A DNA stretch of 64,000 nt from Saprospiraceae bacterium (GCA_020628645.1 JAHDES010000013.1:1-64000), one strand, 5' to 3'; shown: positions 8,415-18,161, counted from the stretch's first letter. The notes: generated from the sequence alone by a model not told the origin. Numbers and translations are program-made.

Positions 8415-11400
8415 TTATTCTACACTACGATTTTCATCAAACACAACTTTATGAACTTGTTGGTCATTTTTAAATTGAACGATCAACATGTACATACCTG
8501 TTTGTAGATTTTTGATGGTACTTTGATATTTTTCATTTTTATAAGAAAAAGTATTGACGACTTCGCCTTGTATGTTTTTTAATTGAATTGATTCAATTGA
8601 TGTCAAATCTTGTTGTTTTAAATCTAAGGAGACCAAGCTTTCTTCGCCCCATTTTATTGAATAATCTAAGGTAGATTCGGGTTCAATTTCTACGGTAGAT
8701 AGATCAATAGCAGGTTCATCTGCATTTGCACCCAAAGCAATAATAGGATTAGAAGTTGACGCAAAACAAGCAACAATGTGTGCTAAAAATTCGGCAGAAA
8801 GGGGTACTTCAAAATTTGGATTTAGATCAATATCTGTACCTGCTTGAAAGACTACATTTTCTCCTGCGATGACTGCACCATCAGAATTGACATTATTAGC
8901 AGCTGCATAAGTACCAGATGTAATCCCTGTAGGAACATAAACGGTAGGCGCACAGCCAACCCCTACAGGTACATCTAATGTAGCACAGACGCGATTAGTA
9001 CCACAAAGATTAGGATTGATAGCAGTAGATACAGGATCGAAGGTTATCGTAATTTGATTATCTGCAGCCCATGTAGAAAAGGTTGCAGCAGTTACCGTAA
9101 AACAAAAATCTGTAGATGGACTGCTACTACAATCACCATCAAAATTAGTTTGTCCTTGAAGGGTATTACTTTCGTCATACACATCAAATACTTCTCCACT
9201 ATAACTATTATCTCCTTGTTGGTTCACACAAATAACTACAGGGCCGCCAATCGTTGGATAAGGGCCAAATACATTTAAAACTGTAGTAGTACCAGGGCCA
9301 TTTGCTGTATTTGGATTTAAATCTTCACAGCCTGTAAATTGACAAGTACCTCCTGCTGATGTGAATGTAACATTGATTGGATCAGAATGATAAGAACCAC
9401 AATCGCTACCATTATCAAAACGAACAATATATGAGCCAGGGGTGGTTACGGTAAGGGTTTGACTATTCATTCCAGTCATGAGTACGCCATCTTGATACCA
9501 TTCATAACTATAGCCCGAAGGTGCAGGATCAGCCATAATATCTACAGAAGTCAGTCCACATACATCTACATCTCCACTAGGAAGAGTAGCTGGTGATTGT
9601 AAGGGGCAGCAAGCAGTAGACGCATTAAATGTATATAAATCGCGCTCCCAAGTTGCACGACCATAAGTAGCAGCTCGCACAACACCTGCACAATAATTGA
9701 TTTCTAAATCTTCTACAATAACATTCGGTAAACCATTGCCCAATAAAATCCAATCAGAGAGGGTGTTATCTGTATAATAAACTCCTTTATCCATACCTAA
9801 ATAAAGACCATCAGGACTATCAGCTTGATAAACTATAGTATTAGCAGTTATATTGGGGAGTGTTCCGCTCACATCTGTCCAGGATGTTCCACCATTGGTA
9901 GATTGAGAAACATCTCCATTGAAATGACTTGCCCATATAATGTTGGGATTAGTAGCATGAATGGCAATATCAGAAACTGATTTTCCGGGATAAGCGATTG
10001 GATTCCAAGAAGCTCCTCCATCTGTAGAACGATATTGTGATGAACTAGTACCTGTATAAATAACATCTGGATCAGATGGAGATATTTCTAAAATGGTAAG
10101 TGTTGCACTTGAACCAAACGTACTAACTTGCGTCCAATTATCACCAAAATCATCACTATACCAAACATCTTGGTAAATAGCAAATAAGCGATTTCTCCAA
10201 AAAGGGTGCATGTCAAACTGCGTGACCCACTGACTACTTTGTCCTGTCATGGAAGCATTTAGAATAGTAGAAAAGCCTCCAAATCGATTAAAGGTACGAT
10301 AGATATTACCACTTTGATAACTAGAATACATAATGTCAGGATTCCCAGGGTCAATCCAACATCCCATTCCATCACCACCAGAAACGGTAGACCAAGCTGC
10401 ACCATCTTTGAGCCATGTATTATTATCCTGATTACCTACTAGCATTAAACTAGGGTCAGTTAAACAAGTACTAAAGGTATAGTTTTGAGTACAAATTAAT
10501 CCATCATTTAAGGGTGTCCAAAGTCCTGTAAGTCCATTAGTTCTCCATACACCACCATCACAACCAACAAATGCTTCTCCTGTATTAGGATGATATTTAG
10601 CATAATGAAAATCGACATGAATGCCTGCTCCGTCATTTGCACTTGTACTTAGATATTGCCATGTAGAACCACCATCTAGTGTACGAGCCATACGTACTGC
10701 ACCTATGAGCATTTCGTCGTCGTTATTGGAATTGACTTGAAACATCCAATCATACCAACCTTGATTACCTAATAATGTCCCTAAATCGGAACTATATGGA
10801 TCTCCATTTACATATTCTACCACCGCAGTAGGGGCGGTTATAAGGGTGAAAGAATCACCACTATCTGTAGATTTATAAATACCTTGTAAACCACTTGTAC
10901 TAGGAAGATTACAAGCTAAATAAACATTATTCGGTGCATCTGCTGTAACGCCTATTGCTCCTCGTACTACATCTCCAGAACCAAAGGGTAAGGTTTGAGC
11001 AATAAAAGAAGCTCCACCATTAGTGGATTTATAAAATTCATAAGTGCCAGAATTATAGCTACTTGCATAAATAGTTTTAGGATCATTTGGTTTCGCCTCC
11101 ATATAATAAATACGTGAAGAAGGGACACTGCTGATATTCGTCCAAGTTGCCCCAAAATCAGTAGATCGATAGATTCCATAATAAGTAGCAGCAACTAGAT
11201 TTTTAGTATTGTCAGGATCAATTAATAAACGATAGATCCGATAAACGGAAGATAAACCTGAAGTGGACCAAGTTGCACCACCATCTATTGATTTGAGTAC
11301 ACCATAAGTGGACATGGCATAATGGTCACGGTCTCCTGTTGCAAGATACATGACATCAGTATTTGTGGGATCAACTACAATATCAGCTACTCCTAGTCCA

Positions 11401-11900
11401 TCTAATATATCCGTATTAGTAGTCCATGAGGCTCCATTATCAGTTGTTTTCCATAATCCACCAGAAGGCGACCCTGCCCAGTAGGTATCATTATCAGTAG
11501 GATGGAACGTCATACAATCAATACGTCCAATTCCTCCTGCATTAGAAGTACTGGTTGGGGAAGTGGGGCCTACGAGCGTCCAGTTCATCATGGAGCGTTC
11601 TGTTGCATCATTTTGATGTGTTTTAAGATAATTCATAAATTCACGTTGAGAACGGGTGGGGTCATAATGACCATTTTCATCAACTCGATTTTCCATTAAA
11701 TACTCGTAGCGTTTGAATTGTTTGTAGCCTTTCCCAGATTCATATTCTTGGCCTTCCCATTCTTCATAAAAAGCATCTTGTACTTGAAAGAAATTGTAAT
11801 TGGGGTCATCAATCATTGTATGCCATTTAGGCGATTGTCCCCAACAAATAGAGGCAAGGAATAAGCAGAAAAAGAGAGTAAATTGTTTTGTTTTCAACAT
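8415..11900 (-). CDS. Secreted BNR/Asp-box repeat protein with T9SS sorting domain
   Basis: 1161 aa. The signal peptide ends near residue 21 (CWGQ). Residues from about 100 to 760 hold many sortilin/BNR beta-propeller repeats with Asp-box motifs such as KTTDNGASW, KSIDGGATW and RSTDFGATW. An Ig-like/PKD-type segment follows (SYEWYQDGVLMTG), then a conserved stretch seen in Bacteroidota surface proteins (ENVVFQAGTDIDLNPNF). The end matches a type IX secretion C-terminal domain: short beta strands, GMYMLIVQF, QVHKVVF. The protein is probably exported through the outer membrane and anchored or released. The ligand or substrate is unknown; no glycosidase catalytic residues are evident. Confidence 0.82.
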   Translation of the reverse strand: MLKTKQFTLFFCLFLASICWGQSPKWHTMIDDPNYNFFQVQDAFYEEWEGQEYESGKGYKQFKRYEYLMENRVDENGHYDPTRSQREFMNYLKTHQNDATERSMMNWTLVGPTSPTSTSNAGGIGRIDCMTFHPTDNDTYWAGSPSGGLWKTTDNGASWTTNTDILDGLGVADIVVDPTNTDVMYLATGDRDHYAMSTYGVLKSIDGGATWSTSGLSSVYRIYRLLIDPDNTKNLVAATYYGIYRSTDFGATWTNISSVPSSRIYYMEAKPNDPKTIYASSYNSGTYEFYKSTNGGASFIAQTLPFGSGDVVRGAIGVTADAPNNVYLACNLPSTSGLQGIYKSTDSGDSFTLITAPTAVVEYVNGDPYSSDLGTLLGNQGWYDWMFQVNSNNDDEMLIGAVRMARTLDGGSTWQYLSTSANDGAGIHVDFHYAKYHPNTGEAFVGCDGGVWRTNGLTGLWTPLNDGLICTQNYTFSTCLTDPSLMLVGNQDNNTWLKDGAAWSTVSGGDGMGCWIDPGNPDIMYSSYQSGNIYRTFNRFGGFSTILNASMTGQSSQWVTQFDMHPFWRNRLFAIYQDVWYSDDFGDNWTQVSTFGSSATLTILEISPSDPDVIYTGTSSSQYRSTDGGASWNPIAYPGKSVSDIAIHATNPNIIWASHFNGDVSQSTNGGTSWTDVSGTLPNITANTIVYQADSPDGLYLGMDKGVYYTDNTLSDWILLGNGLPNVIVEDLEINYCAGVVRAATYGRATWERDLYTFNASTACCPLQSPATLPSGDVDVCGLTSVDIMADPAPSGYSYEWYQDGVLMTGMNSQTLTVTTPGSYIVRFDNGSDCGSYHSDPINVTFTSAGGTCQFTGCEDLNPNTANGPGTTTVLNVFGPYPTIGGPVVICVNQQGDNSYSGEVFDVYDESNTLQGQTNFDGDCSSSPSTDFCFTVTAATFSTWAADNQITITFDPVSTAINPNLCGTNRVCATLDVPVGVGCAPTVYVPTGITSGTYAAANNVNSDGAVIAGENVVFQAGTDIDLNPNFEVPLSAEFLAHIVACFASTSNPIIALGANADEPAIDLSTVEIEPESTLDYSIKWGEESLVSLDLKQQDLTSIESIQLKNIQGEVVNTFSYKNEKYQSTIKNLQTGMYMLIVQFKNDQQVHKVVFDENRSVE

Positions 11901-12185
11901 GATTAAAAGGGGTTTAGTTGTAGAAATAAAAAGGCTGTTGATTAAAAGAGTTAATCAGTAATATTATACAATAAAATATAGTTTGATGAATAGTGTTGTC
12001 TATTTTAGACAAAATAGAAGAAGGCAATGCTTTGACGCATTTGTTAATTATAGCCATTTAGGGTCTGTTTTTGTATTTCGGTGTTTGTGTAGTAAAGCTA
12101 AATAAAATCTATTGCTTTCCCAAAAAGTAATGAAAAAATACTAAGATGTTGGTAGGGAATTATCCTTAAAAATAATTAGCTTTTT

Positions 12186-12872
12186 TTAGGATAAAAGATC
12201 GGTTAATGCGCTAATATTTTGAATGGTATAAGTGGGGGTTATGGCAGGATTTATTACTTTGTTTTTAGGATTAAACCAACAGGTTTCAACTCCATAATTA
12301 TTTCCTCCCAAAATATCAGAACCCAACGTATCACCAATTACTAAGACCTTTTCTTTTGGTGGATGATTGATTTGCTCAAACGTATGCTCAAAGAAGGCGC
12401 TTTGAGGTTTGGGGACATTAATTTCATCTGAGATAACAATCGTAGAAAAATACTCGATTAAACCTGTTCGTTGGAGACGAGGTCGCTGTACTTCTTTTAA
12501 GCCATTGGTGATGAGAACGAGTTCGTAATGTCCTTTTAATTGATCGATTAGTTCTTTTGCCCCTTCTACCCAGAATTTTGTTTGACTGAGGTTGAACTGA
12601 TATTGTTGACTGAATTTAACAGGATTATGTGGCAATTGTAAACGTTCCAATAAGCGTTTCATACGCTCGGTACGAAGTACATCCTGTGTCATTTTACCTT
12701 GTTCAAAAGCTTCCCAACAAGCATGATTGATTTCATTGTAAATGGGATGATATTTCTCTATAAAAGTTGTCCCAAAATCGGCAAATACTTTTTCTAAAGA
12801 AAAGGTTTGCGACGCAGAAAAATCTAAAAGGGTATTGTCTAAATCAAAGAGTAAGTGGGTATATTTTGGCAT
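12186..12872 (-). CDS. HAD-superfamily pyrimidine nucleotidase, YjjG family
   Basis: 228 aa, cytoplasmic. HAD motif I is FDLDNTLLDF at about residues 9-18, motif II is LITNGL near 117, and motif IV is VIGDTLGSDILGG near 176-188. The pattern and length match YjjG, which dephosphorylates non-canonical pyrimidine nucleotides as a housecleaning step (family knowledge). It follows the thiamine-binding gene by 12 nt on the same strand and is the last gene of the rhomboid unit. Confidence 0.82.
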   Translation of the reverse strand: MPKYTHLLFDLDNTLLDFSASQTFSLEKVFADFGTTFIEKYHPIYNEINHACWEAFEQGKMTQDVLRTERMKRLLERLQLPHNPVKFSQQYQFNLSQTKFWVEGAKELIDQLKGHYELVLITNGLKEVQRPRLQRTGLIEYFSTIVISDEINVPKPQSAFFEHTFEQINHPPKEKVLVIGDTLGSDILGGNNYGVETCWFNPKNKVINPAITPTYTIQNISALTDLLS

Positions 12873-12884
12873 GAATCTGCTATT

Positions 12885-13130
12885 TTAACGCAAGTTAGCA
12901 TTTATTACTTTCATGACCATAATAACGGTGTTATCTTGTTCAAAAGTGGTCTTCATTTCCGCTGGAACAATGCGCATGAGTTCATCGTATTCTCCAAAAA
13001 TTTGTGTACTCATGGTATTTGTGCGAATTTCTAATTGTGGATGCTGATTGAGTCGATGAATAAAATCTAGTATAGGTGGACCATATTCGGCATTGAGTGG
13101 ATACATGCTTATTTCAATGGAGGCTTGCAT
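12885..13130 (-). CDS. Small thiamine-binding (YkoF/MTH1187-like) protein
   Basis: 81 aa from ATG 13130 (MQASIEISMYPL). The conserved stretch of the thiamine/HMP-binding family is present: ISMYPL...YGPPILDFIHRL...LEIRTNTMSTQIFGEYDELM. Members are small ferredoxin-like proteins that bind thiamine or its pyrimidine precursor (family knowledge). An upstream in-frame extension to 13169 would overlap the rhomboid gene and adds a hydrophobic stretch; I prefer the internal ATG because the family motif begins there. A TPP riboswitch elsewhere in the window shows that this organism takes up thiamine under control, but the two loci are not linked. Confidence 0.72.
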   Translation of the reverse strand: MQASIEISMYPLNAEYGPPILDFIHRLNQHPQLEIRTNTMSTQIFGEYDELMRIVPAEMKTTFEQDNTVIMVMKVINANLR

Positions 13131-13162
13131 AGGGTGAAAGATTAATAAAGATAAAGTGATAA

Positions 13163-13948
13163 TTACCAAGTTCGATCGCTAATCCAACCCGTATCGTCTT
13201 TTTGGGCGCGTTCTCGTTTGGTCATTTCAAAGGTATCTCTAGGTAAAAAATGGCGTTGTGAATGATCAATTTCTTCTTCAGTATAGGATCGACTATTTAA
13301 TCCATCCATCTCTTCTTGTTCCCATTCATCTCGATAATAATAGGAAGTGAAAATCCCCACAAAAGCACCATATAAATGGCTTTGCCACGAAATGCCTTCT
13401 TGATTAGGTAAAACACCTTCAAAATAGCCCGCATATAAAACCATGACCACTAAGGATAGAACAATAGATTGTAAACTTCTTCTAAAAATACCATTCCAAA
13501 ACACAAAAGCCAGTAAGCCATAAACGACACCACTCGCCCCGAAGTGCCAGCGATTTTTTGGATAATCGCCTAAAGAAAAGCCCGCTTCCATTGAAAATTG
13601 TACATCCGCCAATAACCACACCATAATGCCCGTTAGGAAGTAGATCATCACAAAACTCCGAACCAAAACCGTAGGATAAAAGTATCGGATAATCGTTCCC
13701 AAAACCAATAAAGGCACACTATTGGATAATAAATGGGCAAAATCAGAATGGAGTAAAGGCGCAAATAGAATTCCCCAAAGCCCTTCTACTGTATTCGGTT
13801 TGACCCCCAAGCCTAAGCCCCATTTCATATCCAAGGCGACTTGAAGGAGATGAATAATCCACAGTATAGCAATGAAAAATAAAGGAAGTTGTATCGCTTC
13901 TTTAAATCGATTAGGACGTTGTTCTTGTATAACTTCTACTTCGGGCAT
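13163..13948 (-). CDS. Rhomboid-family intramembrane serine protease
   Basis: 261 aa with about six hydrophobic segments. The catalytic Ser139 lies in HFGASGVVYG and the catalytic His191 in SWQSHLYGA. The loop before the core has LLHSDFAHLLSN, the usual HxxxxHxxxN rhomboid motif. The C-terminal 50 residues are charged and cytoplasmic. Rhomboids cleave membrane proteins within or near their transmembrane helix; no substrate is suggested by the neighbours. It is first in a three-gene minus-strand unit with the thiamine-binding protein and YjjG. Confidence 0.88.
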   Translation of the reverse strand: MPEVEVIQEQRPNRFKEAIQLPLFFIAILWIIHLLQVALDMKWGLGLGVKPNTVEGLWGILFAPLLHSDFAHLLSNSVPLLVLGTIIRYFYPTVLVRSFVMIYFLTGIMVWLLADVQFSMEAGFSLGDYPKNRWHFGASGVVYGLLAFVFWNGIFRRSLQSIVLSLVVMVLYAGYFEGVLPNQEGISWQSHLYGAFVGIFTSYYYRDEWEQEEMDGLNSRSYTEEEIDHSQRHFLPRDTFEMTKRERAQKDDTGWISDRTW

Positions 13949-14062
13949 TTTCTCACATTTATAGCTTTATGTAAGCTGTAATTTAGTGTCTTAGTAAAAC
14001 GTTGTTTTGGAGTCTTTAGTTTTTAAAGGTAAAGATTCTTAGTTTGCTTTACAAATGAAGAG

Positions 14063-14102
14063 GTAAAAACGAGAGGCTATCCTTTAGTGGACAGCCTCTC
14101 GT
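14063..14102 (-). terminator. Intrinsic terminator of the first Hsp20 gene
   Basis: Perfect 10-bp stem ACGAGAGGCT (14069-14078) / AGCCTCTCGT (14093-14102). On the minus strand it is followed by TTTTTACC. It lies about 100 nt beyond the Hsp20 stop codon at 14202. Confidence 0.85.
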
Positions 14103-14201
14103 TGACATTGGAAAACTCTATTTGTTAACTTAACTAACAATGAAAAACTAAAATATATGATGGACAAGACGGAATATTAACTTTTCCAATCTCGGATTTG
14201 G

Positions 14202-14633
14202 TTACTTAATTTCAATGGTACGTTTAATCGGTGTTTCTTTTTCTATTTTAGGGATACTAACGGTTAGAATGCCTAATTCGTATTTGGCTGAGATGGCCTC
14301 GGTATTTACCAATTCAGGTAAAGTATATTTTCGCTTAAAATTCGTGTAATTAAATTCTCTTCGCTTGTATTTTGGTGTGTTTTCATCTGTTGTTGCTTCT
14401 TTTTCAGCAGAAATGATTAACACCTTTTTATCTAAATCAATGTGAAAATTCTTCTTTTGAAGACCGGGTACAGCGAGTTGTAATTGGAAATGGGTTTCAT
14501 TTTCAATAATGTTCGTAGCAGGATAGGTTTGCGTCATATCTGCGCCGACAATGTCGCCGATGCTGGTATTAAATAATTCGTCGAAGAAATTATTAAAGAT
14601 TGATTTTGCTTGATGTTGTGTTTTATGATGCAT
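14202..14633 (-). CDS. Small heat shock protein, Hsp20/alpha-crystallin family
   Basis: 143 aa from ATG 14633 (MHHKTQ). The alpha-crystallin domain covers about residues 35-140: FQLQLAVPGLQKKNFHIDLD, then LIISAEKE, and GILTVSIPKIEKE with the conserved G-x-L motif. The C-terminal tail TPIKRTIEIK has an I-x-I motif used in oligomer assembly. It is an ATP-independent holdase for unfolded proteins. An in-frame extension to 14690 is possible but adds a basic stretch not seen in the neighbouring paralogue. It is a tandem paralogue of the next gene. Confidence 0.88.
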   Translation of the reverse strand: MHHKTQHQAKSIFNNFFDELFNTSIGDIVGADMTQTYPATNIIENETHFQLQLAVPGLQKKNFHIDLDKKVLIISAEKEATTDENTPKYKRREFNYTNFKRKYTLPELVNTEAISAKYELGILTVSIPKIEKETPIKRTIEIK

Positions 14634-14837
14634 GATAAAGTTACGTTTTATGATTCTTTGACGTAAATTGTGATTGTAATGAAATTTCAAAATTTTTGTC
14701 TCTTAAAATCAAAGATTTCTCAAGCCTTCATATTTTTCATTCCACACAATTTGTCAAAGAAAATATTTTATTAAAATTTTAAAATGGGCCGTAGTCCGAG
14801 AACTACGGCTAATTGTCGGTTATTGGGATAAAGGGAT

Positions 14838-15299
14838 TTACTTGATTTCAATTTGACGGGGTGGTAATTCTTTTGCTTCTTCTTTTTTGGGTAAATGAAT
14901 TGCTAATACCCCATTTTTGTAAGAAGCTTTAATGCTTTCTAAATTTACTGTTTTGGGAAGACGGAAACTTCGCTTGAAGTTGAAGTAATCAAATTCGCTT
15001 TTACGGATCGTATCGCCTTCTTTGAGTGTACTTTCTTTTTCTGCGCTGATGGTAAGTACATCTTTTTCAATGTTAAGATCGAAATCCTTTTTACTTAAAC
15101 CCGGTGCGGCTAATTCGAGTACAAAACCATCTGCTTGTTCATGTATGTTTACAAGCGGTTGTTTTTTTACGAAAGTTGAAGATTTGGATAAATCGTTAAC
15201 GGATTGATGGAGGACTTGGTTAATAAAACGATCTAAGTCATTGTTCCATAAACTAGGTCTTCGGTACGTTTTTCTAGGGGCTACTTTTACAAATGTCAT
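14838..15299 (-). CDS. Small heat shock protein, Hsp20/alpha-crystallin family (second copy)
   Basis: 153 aa. The alpha-crystallin domain has FVLELAAPGLSKKDFDLNIE, LTISAEKES, and GVLAIHLPKKEE with the conserved G-x-L. The C-terminus PPRQIEIK gives an I-x-I motif. The N-terminus is Arg-rich (APRKTYRRPSLWNND). It lies upstream of the first Hsp20 gene with a 204-nt gap, so each may have its own promoter. Upstream at about 15410-15460 three TGACAAAA direct repeats could be regulatory. Confidence 0.88.
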   Translation of the reverse strand: MTFVKVAPRKTYRRPSLWNNDLDRFINQVLHQSVNDLSKSSTFVKKQPLVNIHEQADGFVLELAAPGLSKKDFDLNIEKDVLTISAEKESTLKEGDTIRKSEFDYFNFKRSFRLPKTVNLESIKASYKNGVLAIHLPKKEEAKELPPRQIEIK

Positions 15300-15560
15300 G
15301 ATAAATTATTTTTAAAAAGTTTTTTTTAATTGAATAACACTTTTCGTAGATCAATCGGTGTACCAAGCCGTTTTTTATGCCGAATTGGCTAAAAAAGGTA
15401 ATATTTAAATGACAAAAAGACAGTTTTGATTAAAAAAAGGTGACAAAATGACAAAAAATGATAAATGAATAAATCCTATAGCCTTATACAATGGCTAAAG
15501 AAGGGACAAAATATTGACTTTAAAGTAGAGAAAATAGGGTAAAGTAGTTAATGAAAGATG

Positions 15561-16121
15561 TTATTCAACTCCTAATTCTTTGAGTTGCATTTCACCCATG
15601 GGAGCAAGTATTTTCCATTTTTTGAATTCTTGATCGGCTTCAAATCCATAGCCATAGAAGACATCTTCAGGCGTGGTGATTTTCACAAATCGTTTGGAAA
15701 ATACTTTTTCATCTCGTTCATCCCAGATGAGTTCTTCCGTTTCTAAGATTTCAGGTTCCTTACTTTTCCAGACTACACTATCTCGTATGACGATTTGCTT
15801 TTTAGCTTCATATCGAATTGCATATTTGGAGGTGAGCTCACTTTGTACGCGACGACTGGGGCCATAAAAATCGACTTTGATACCCGCAGGAAATTCTTGT
15901 TCAGCATTTGATCTATTCTTGGTATGGGTAATCATCGTATCGCCCATTACGATCACGCGGATGATAGCGGAATCACTATAAATCAATTCCACTTCTGTTG
16001 CTAATTCTTGGTCAATTAATTCTTCAGGAATGACCTCAGCTATTTTGGGTAATTCATTTTGGCAAGCAATATTCAAAAATAGTAGACCACTTATAAGTAA
16101 GAAGATTATTTTTTCCATCAT
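15561..16121 (-). CDS. lptC: LptC-like lipopolysaccharide export lipoprotein
   Basis: 186 aa. The N-terminus has a lipoprotein signal (LLFLNIAC, Cys20), so it should be lipid-anchored in the periplasm. The rest is a beta-rich OstA/LptC-type fold: IKVDFYGP, ELTSKYAIRYE, QIVIRDSVVWKS, ELIWDERDEKVFS, FVKITTPEDVFYGYGFEAD. The pattern 'VWKS...LETEELIWDE...F.KI.T.....GYGFE.D' is typical of Bacteroidota LptC, which passes lipopolysaccharide from the inner-membrane ABC transporter to LptA (family knowledge). The start is ATG 16121 or 16118. It is divergent from the sulfotransferase-like gene. Confidence 0.8.
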   Translation of the reverse strand: MMEKIIFLLISGLLFLNIACQNELPKIAEVIPEELIDQELATEVELIYSDSAIIRVIVMGDTMITHTKNRSNAEQEFPAGIKVDFYGPSRRVQSELTSKYAIRYEAKKQIVIRDSVVWKSKEPEILETEELIWDERDEKVFSKRFVKITTPEDVFYGYGFEADQEFKKWKILAPMGEMQLKELGVE

Positions 16122-16171
16122 ATCGTAAAGATACAGGATTTGTAGACTTGGTTGGTTTTAAAATAATATCG

Positions 16172-16223
16172 TAGTTTTGATTTTTAGCTGTTCCACAATG
16201 ATACAAAATAGATCTATTGTGGA
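16172..16223 (+). promoter_or_regulatory. Promoter -7 box and downstream inverted repeat of the sulfotransferase-like gene
   Basis: TAGTTTTG at 16172-16179 matches the Bacteroidota -7 consensus TAnnTTTG. TTGG sequences lie roughly 20 bp upstream. The perfect inverted repeat TCCACAAT (16192-16199) / ATTGTGGA (16216-16223) lies in the leader, between the divergent lptC and sulfotransferase-like genes, and could be an operator or leader stem. Confidence 0.5.
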
Positions 16224-16250
16224 CATAAATTATGCAAAAAACTCTGACTC

Positions 16251-17078
16251 GTGCTACGACCTGAGATATATTTTCATGTGGGTTTAGGAAAAGTGGCGTC
16301 CACTTATCTCCAAAAAGCTTTTTTTCCAAAATTGGAGGATATTTACTATCTCCCGACGAATCAGTATCATCGTTTTCAAGAGATTATTGATCGAGGAGAA
16401 CATGCTCGTTATTTCGTCTCAAGAGAATTTGACAATCAATTGGAATATGAATTGGCTCGTTTTACCAAAGTTTATCCACAAACAAAAGTTATCATTGCCT
16501 TTCGTCGGCAAGATGGGTGGATGGCATCTCAATATCGGCGCTATGTAAAAAATGGAGGTTATCGAAGTTTTTCCGAATTTTTTGATGTAGAACATAATAC
16601 AGGTTTATGGAAAACCGATCAAGCACTTTTTATGCCTAAGATTGAAATCGTAGAGCGATATACAAGGGAAACTCCTCTTGTTCTGCTCCATGAAGATTTA
16701 AAAAAAGATACGTATGCTTTTTTAGATCAAATTGCCCAATATTCCAAATCAACTTATTCAAAAGCAAGCGTTTCCACTAAGGCAGTACATACTTCTTATA
16801 CTGATAAACAACTCAAATTTATTCGTTCCGTTGCTAAACGATTTTTTACAGAACCTCGCTATGACAATATGAAGGCAGAACGCGGATTGCTACATTGGAT
16901 CAAGCGACGCTCGAAGATGTTGACTTGTTACGCTACAATGTACAGTTCTATTTTTTTACCTGAATCTATGATTGGTAAAGCTCCTTTAATTGCTCCGAAT
17001 GATCTTGAAAAAGTACGTGATTTTTACGAGAAAGATTGGGCGGCATTACAAAACTATGCTAGGAAAATCGCTCTATAA
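16251..17078 (+). CDS. Sulfotransferase-like protein
   Basis: 275 aa from GTG 16251. An in-frame stop lies just upstream and no ATG is available before the first conserved strand. The N-terminal IYFHVGLGKVASTYLQKAFF resembles the 5'-phosphosulfate loop of PAPS-dependent sulfotransferases. VIIAFRRQDGWMASQYRRYVKNGG resembles the 3'-phosphate region (R-x7-S-x-Y type). The substrate could be a glycan or surface polysaccharide, which is inference. The stop codon directly abuts that of the convergent choice-of-anchor L gene, with no spacer. Confidence 0.68.
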   Translation: MLRPEIYFHVGLGKVASTYLQKAFFPKLEDIYYLPTNQYHRFQEIIDRGEHARYFVSREFDNQLEYELARFTKVYPQTKVIIAFRRQDGWMASQYRRYVKNGGYRSFSEFFDVEHNTGLWKTDQALFMPKIEIVERYTRETPLVLLHEDLKKDTYAFLDQIAQYSKSTYSKASVSTKAVHTSYTDKQLKFIRSVAKRFFTEPRYDNMKAERGLLHWIKRRSKMLTCYATMYSSIFLPESMIGKAPLIAPNDLEKVRDFYEKDWAALQNYARKIAL

Positions 17079-18161
17079 TTATTCCTTTACAATTTTAGTA
17101 GAATAGACTTGATTGTTTGCTGCAATTTTTAAAAAATAAATCCCTTTTTCAAGCATAGAAAGATCCAATGATTGTTTTGGATGTTGTACCGTCATTACAT
17201 TTTGACCAGAGTAATCAAAAAGTTCTATAAGATCGGCTTCTATATTTTCTATGGAAAGCACTCCTTTGGTAGGATTTGGGAAGACATCAATAGACGTTTC
17301 AGATAAAGGAATAACAGTTTCAGTAGTTGTAGATATAAAACTACCTTTTCCTAAAAATACAGCAGAATCTTTTTCTTTATCTCCCACATCCGCAATGCTT
17401 AATTTAAGAACATACTCTTCGTTTGGAATTACAGCAACTTTCGCTTCAAAAACATCAAGATAAGCATCAAATATAAAATCTGTACTTGCACTATTATCAT
17501 TGTAATATTCTGGATTGATAGGAGGGCAATCTTGAAGATTAGGATTTCCATTATGAACATTATTAATACTGACGGGCAAATCAGTGTCTGGGATCATTGC
17601 AATATTTTCACTATAGTAAATACCTCCGTTGGGACTAGGGCCAGAAATAAAAAAACCAATAAGGTCATTAAATGCGTTGCAAGTAAATTCTGGATATTCT
17701 TCAGAAGCAAATACATACTGGAACTGTAATAAATCACTACTTGGACGAAATGTAATTTCACATTTCACCACATTATGTAAAGGTGTAGAACCTGCTATTT
17801 CCCCTAAATTTTCATCATATATTGTACTTCCATTATCACCAGAAGCTTCAACACTTGCGGGATTGATCATGGAGAAAGCATTTGATTTTATAATACCTGT
17901 AGTTAGTATGATCCCCTGTTCCATCTGAATGGCATTTTCAGCATTTCTAAAATAACCCATGGATTCAGCGGTACCACAAAAATTAATATCAAGAATCTCA
18001 AAACCTGGACCAGAGATGGTAGTTGTAATCAAATCTTCGATGTTGAGCGGAGATTCAGTACTACTATAGACCTCTAAATTCTGACCAAATAGAATAGTAT
18101 TAGAAGAAAAAATATTTAGACTAATAACAAGAAAGAAGGTAAAGAAAACTGATCTTTTCAT
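17079..18161 (-). CDS. Secreted choice-of-anchor L protein with T9SS sorting domain
   Basis: 360 aa. A signal peptide covers about residues 1-26. Residues 30-270 form a choice-of-anchor L domain: GIILTTGII near 80, FQYVFASEEYPEF near 147, FNDLIGFFISGP, LKLSIADVGDKEKDSAVFLG. The end (FPNPTKGVLSIEN...LEKGIYFLKI...YSTKIVKE) is a clear type IX secretion type-A sorting domain. The protein is therefore exported and probably attached to the cell surface. The function of the anchor-L domain is unknown. It is a single gene, and its stop touches the stop of the convergent sulfotransferase-like gene. Confidence 0.85.
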   Translation of the reverse strand: MKRSVFFTFFLVISLNIFSSNTILFGQNLEVYSSTESPLNIEDLITTTISGPGFEILDINFCGTAESMGYFRNAENAIQMEQGIILTTGIIKSNAFSMINPASVEASGDNGSTIYDENLGEIAGSTPLHNVVKCEITFRPSSDLLQFQYVFASEEYPEFTCNAFNDLIGFFISGPSPNGGIYYSENIAMIPDTDLPVSINNVHNGNPNLQDCPPINPEYYNDNSASTDFIFDAYLDVFEAKVAVIPNEEYVLKLSIADVGDKEKDSAVFLGKGSFISTTTETVIPLSETSIDVFPNPTKGVLSIENIEADLIELFDYSGQNVMTVQHPKQSLDLSMLEKGIYFLKIAANNQVYSTKIVKE

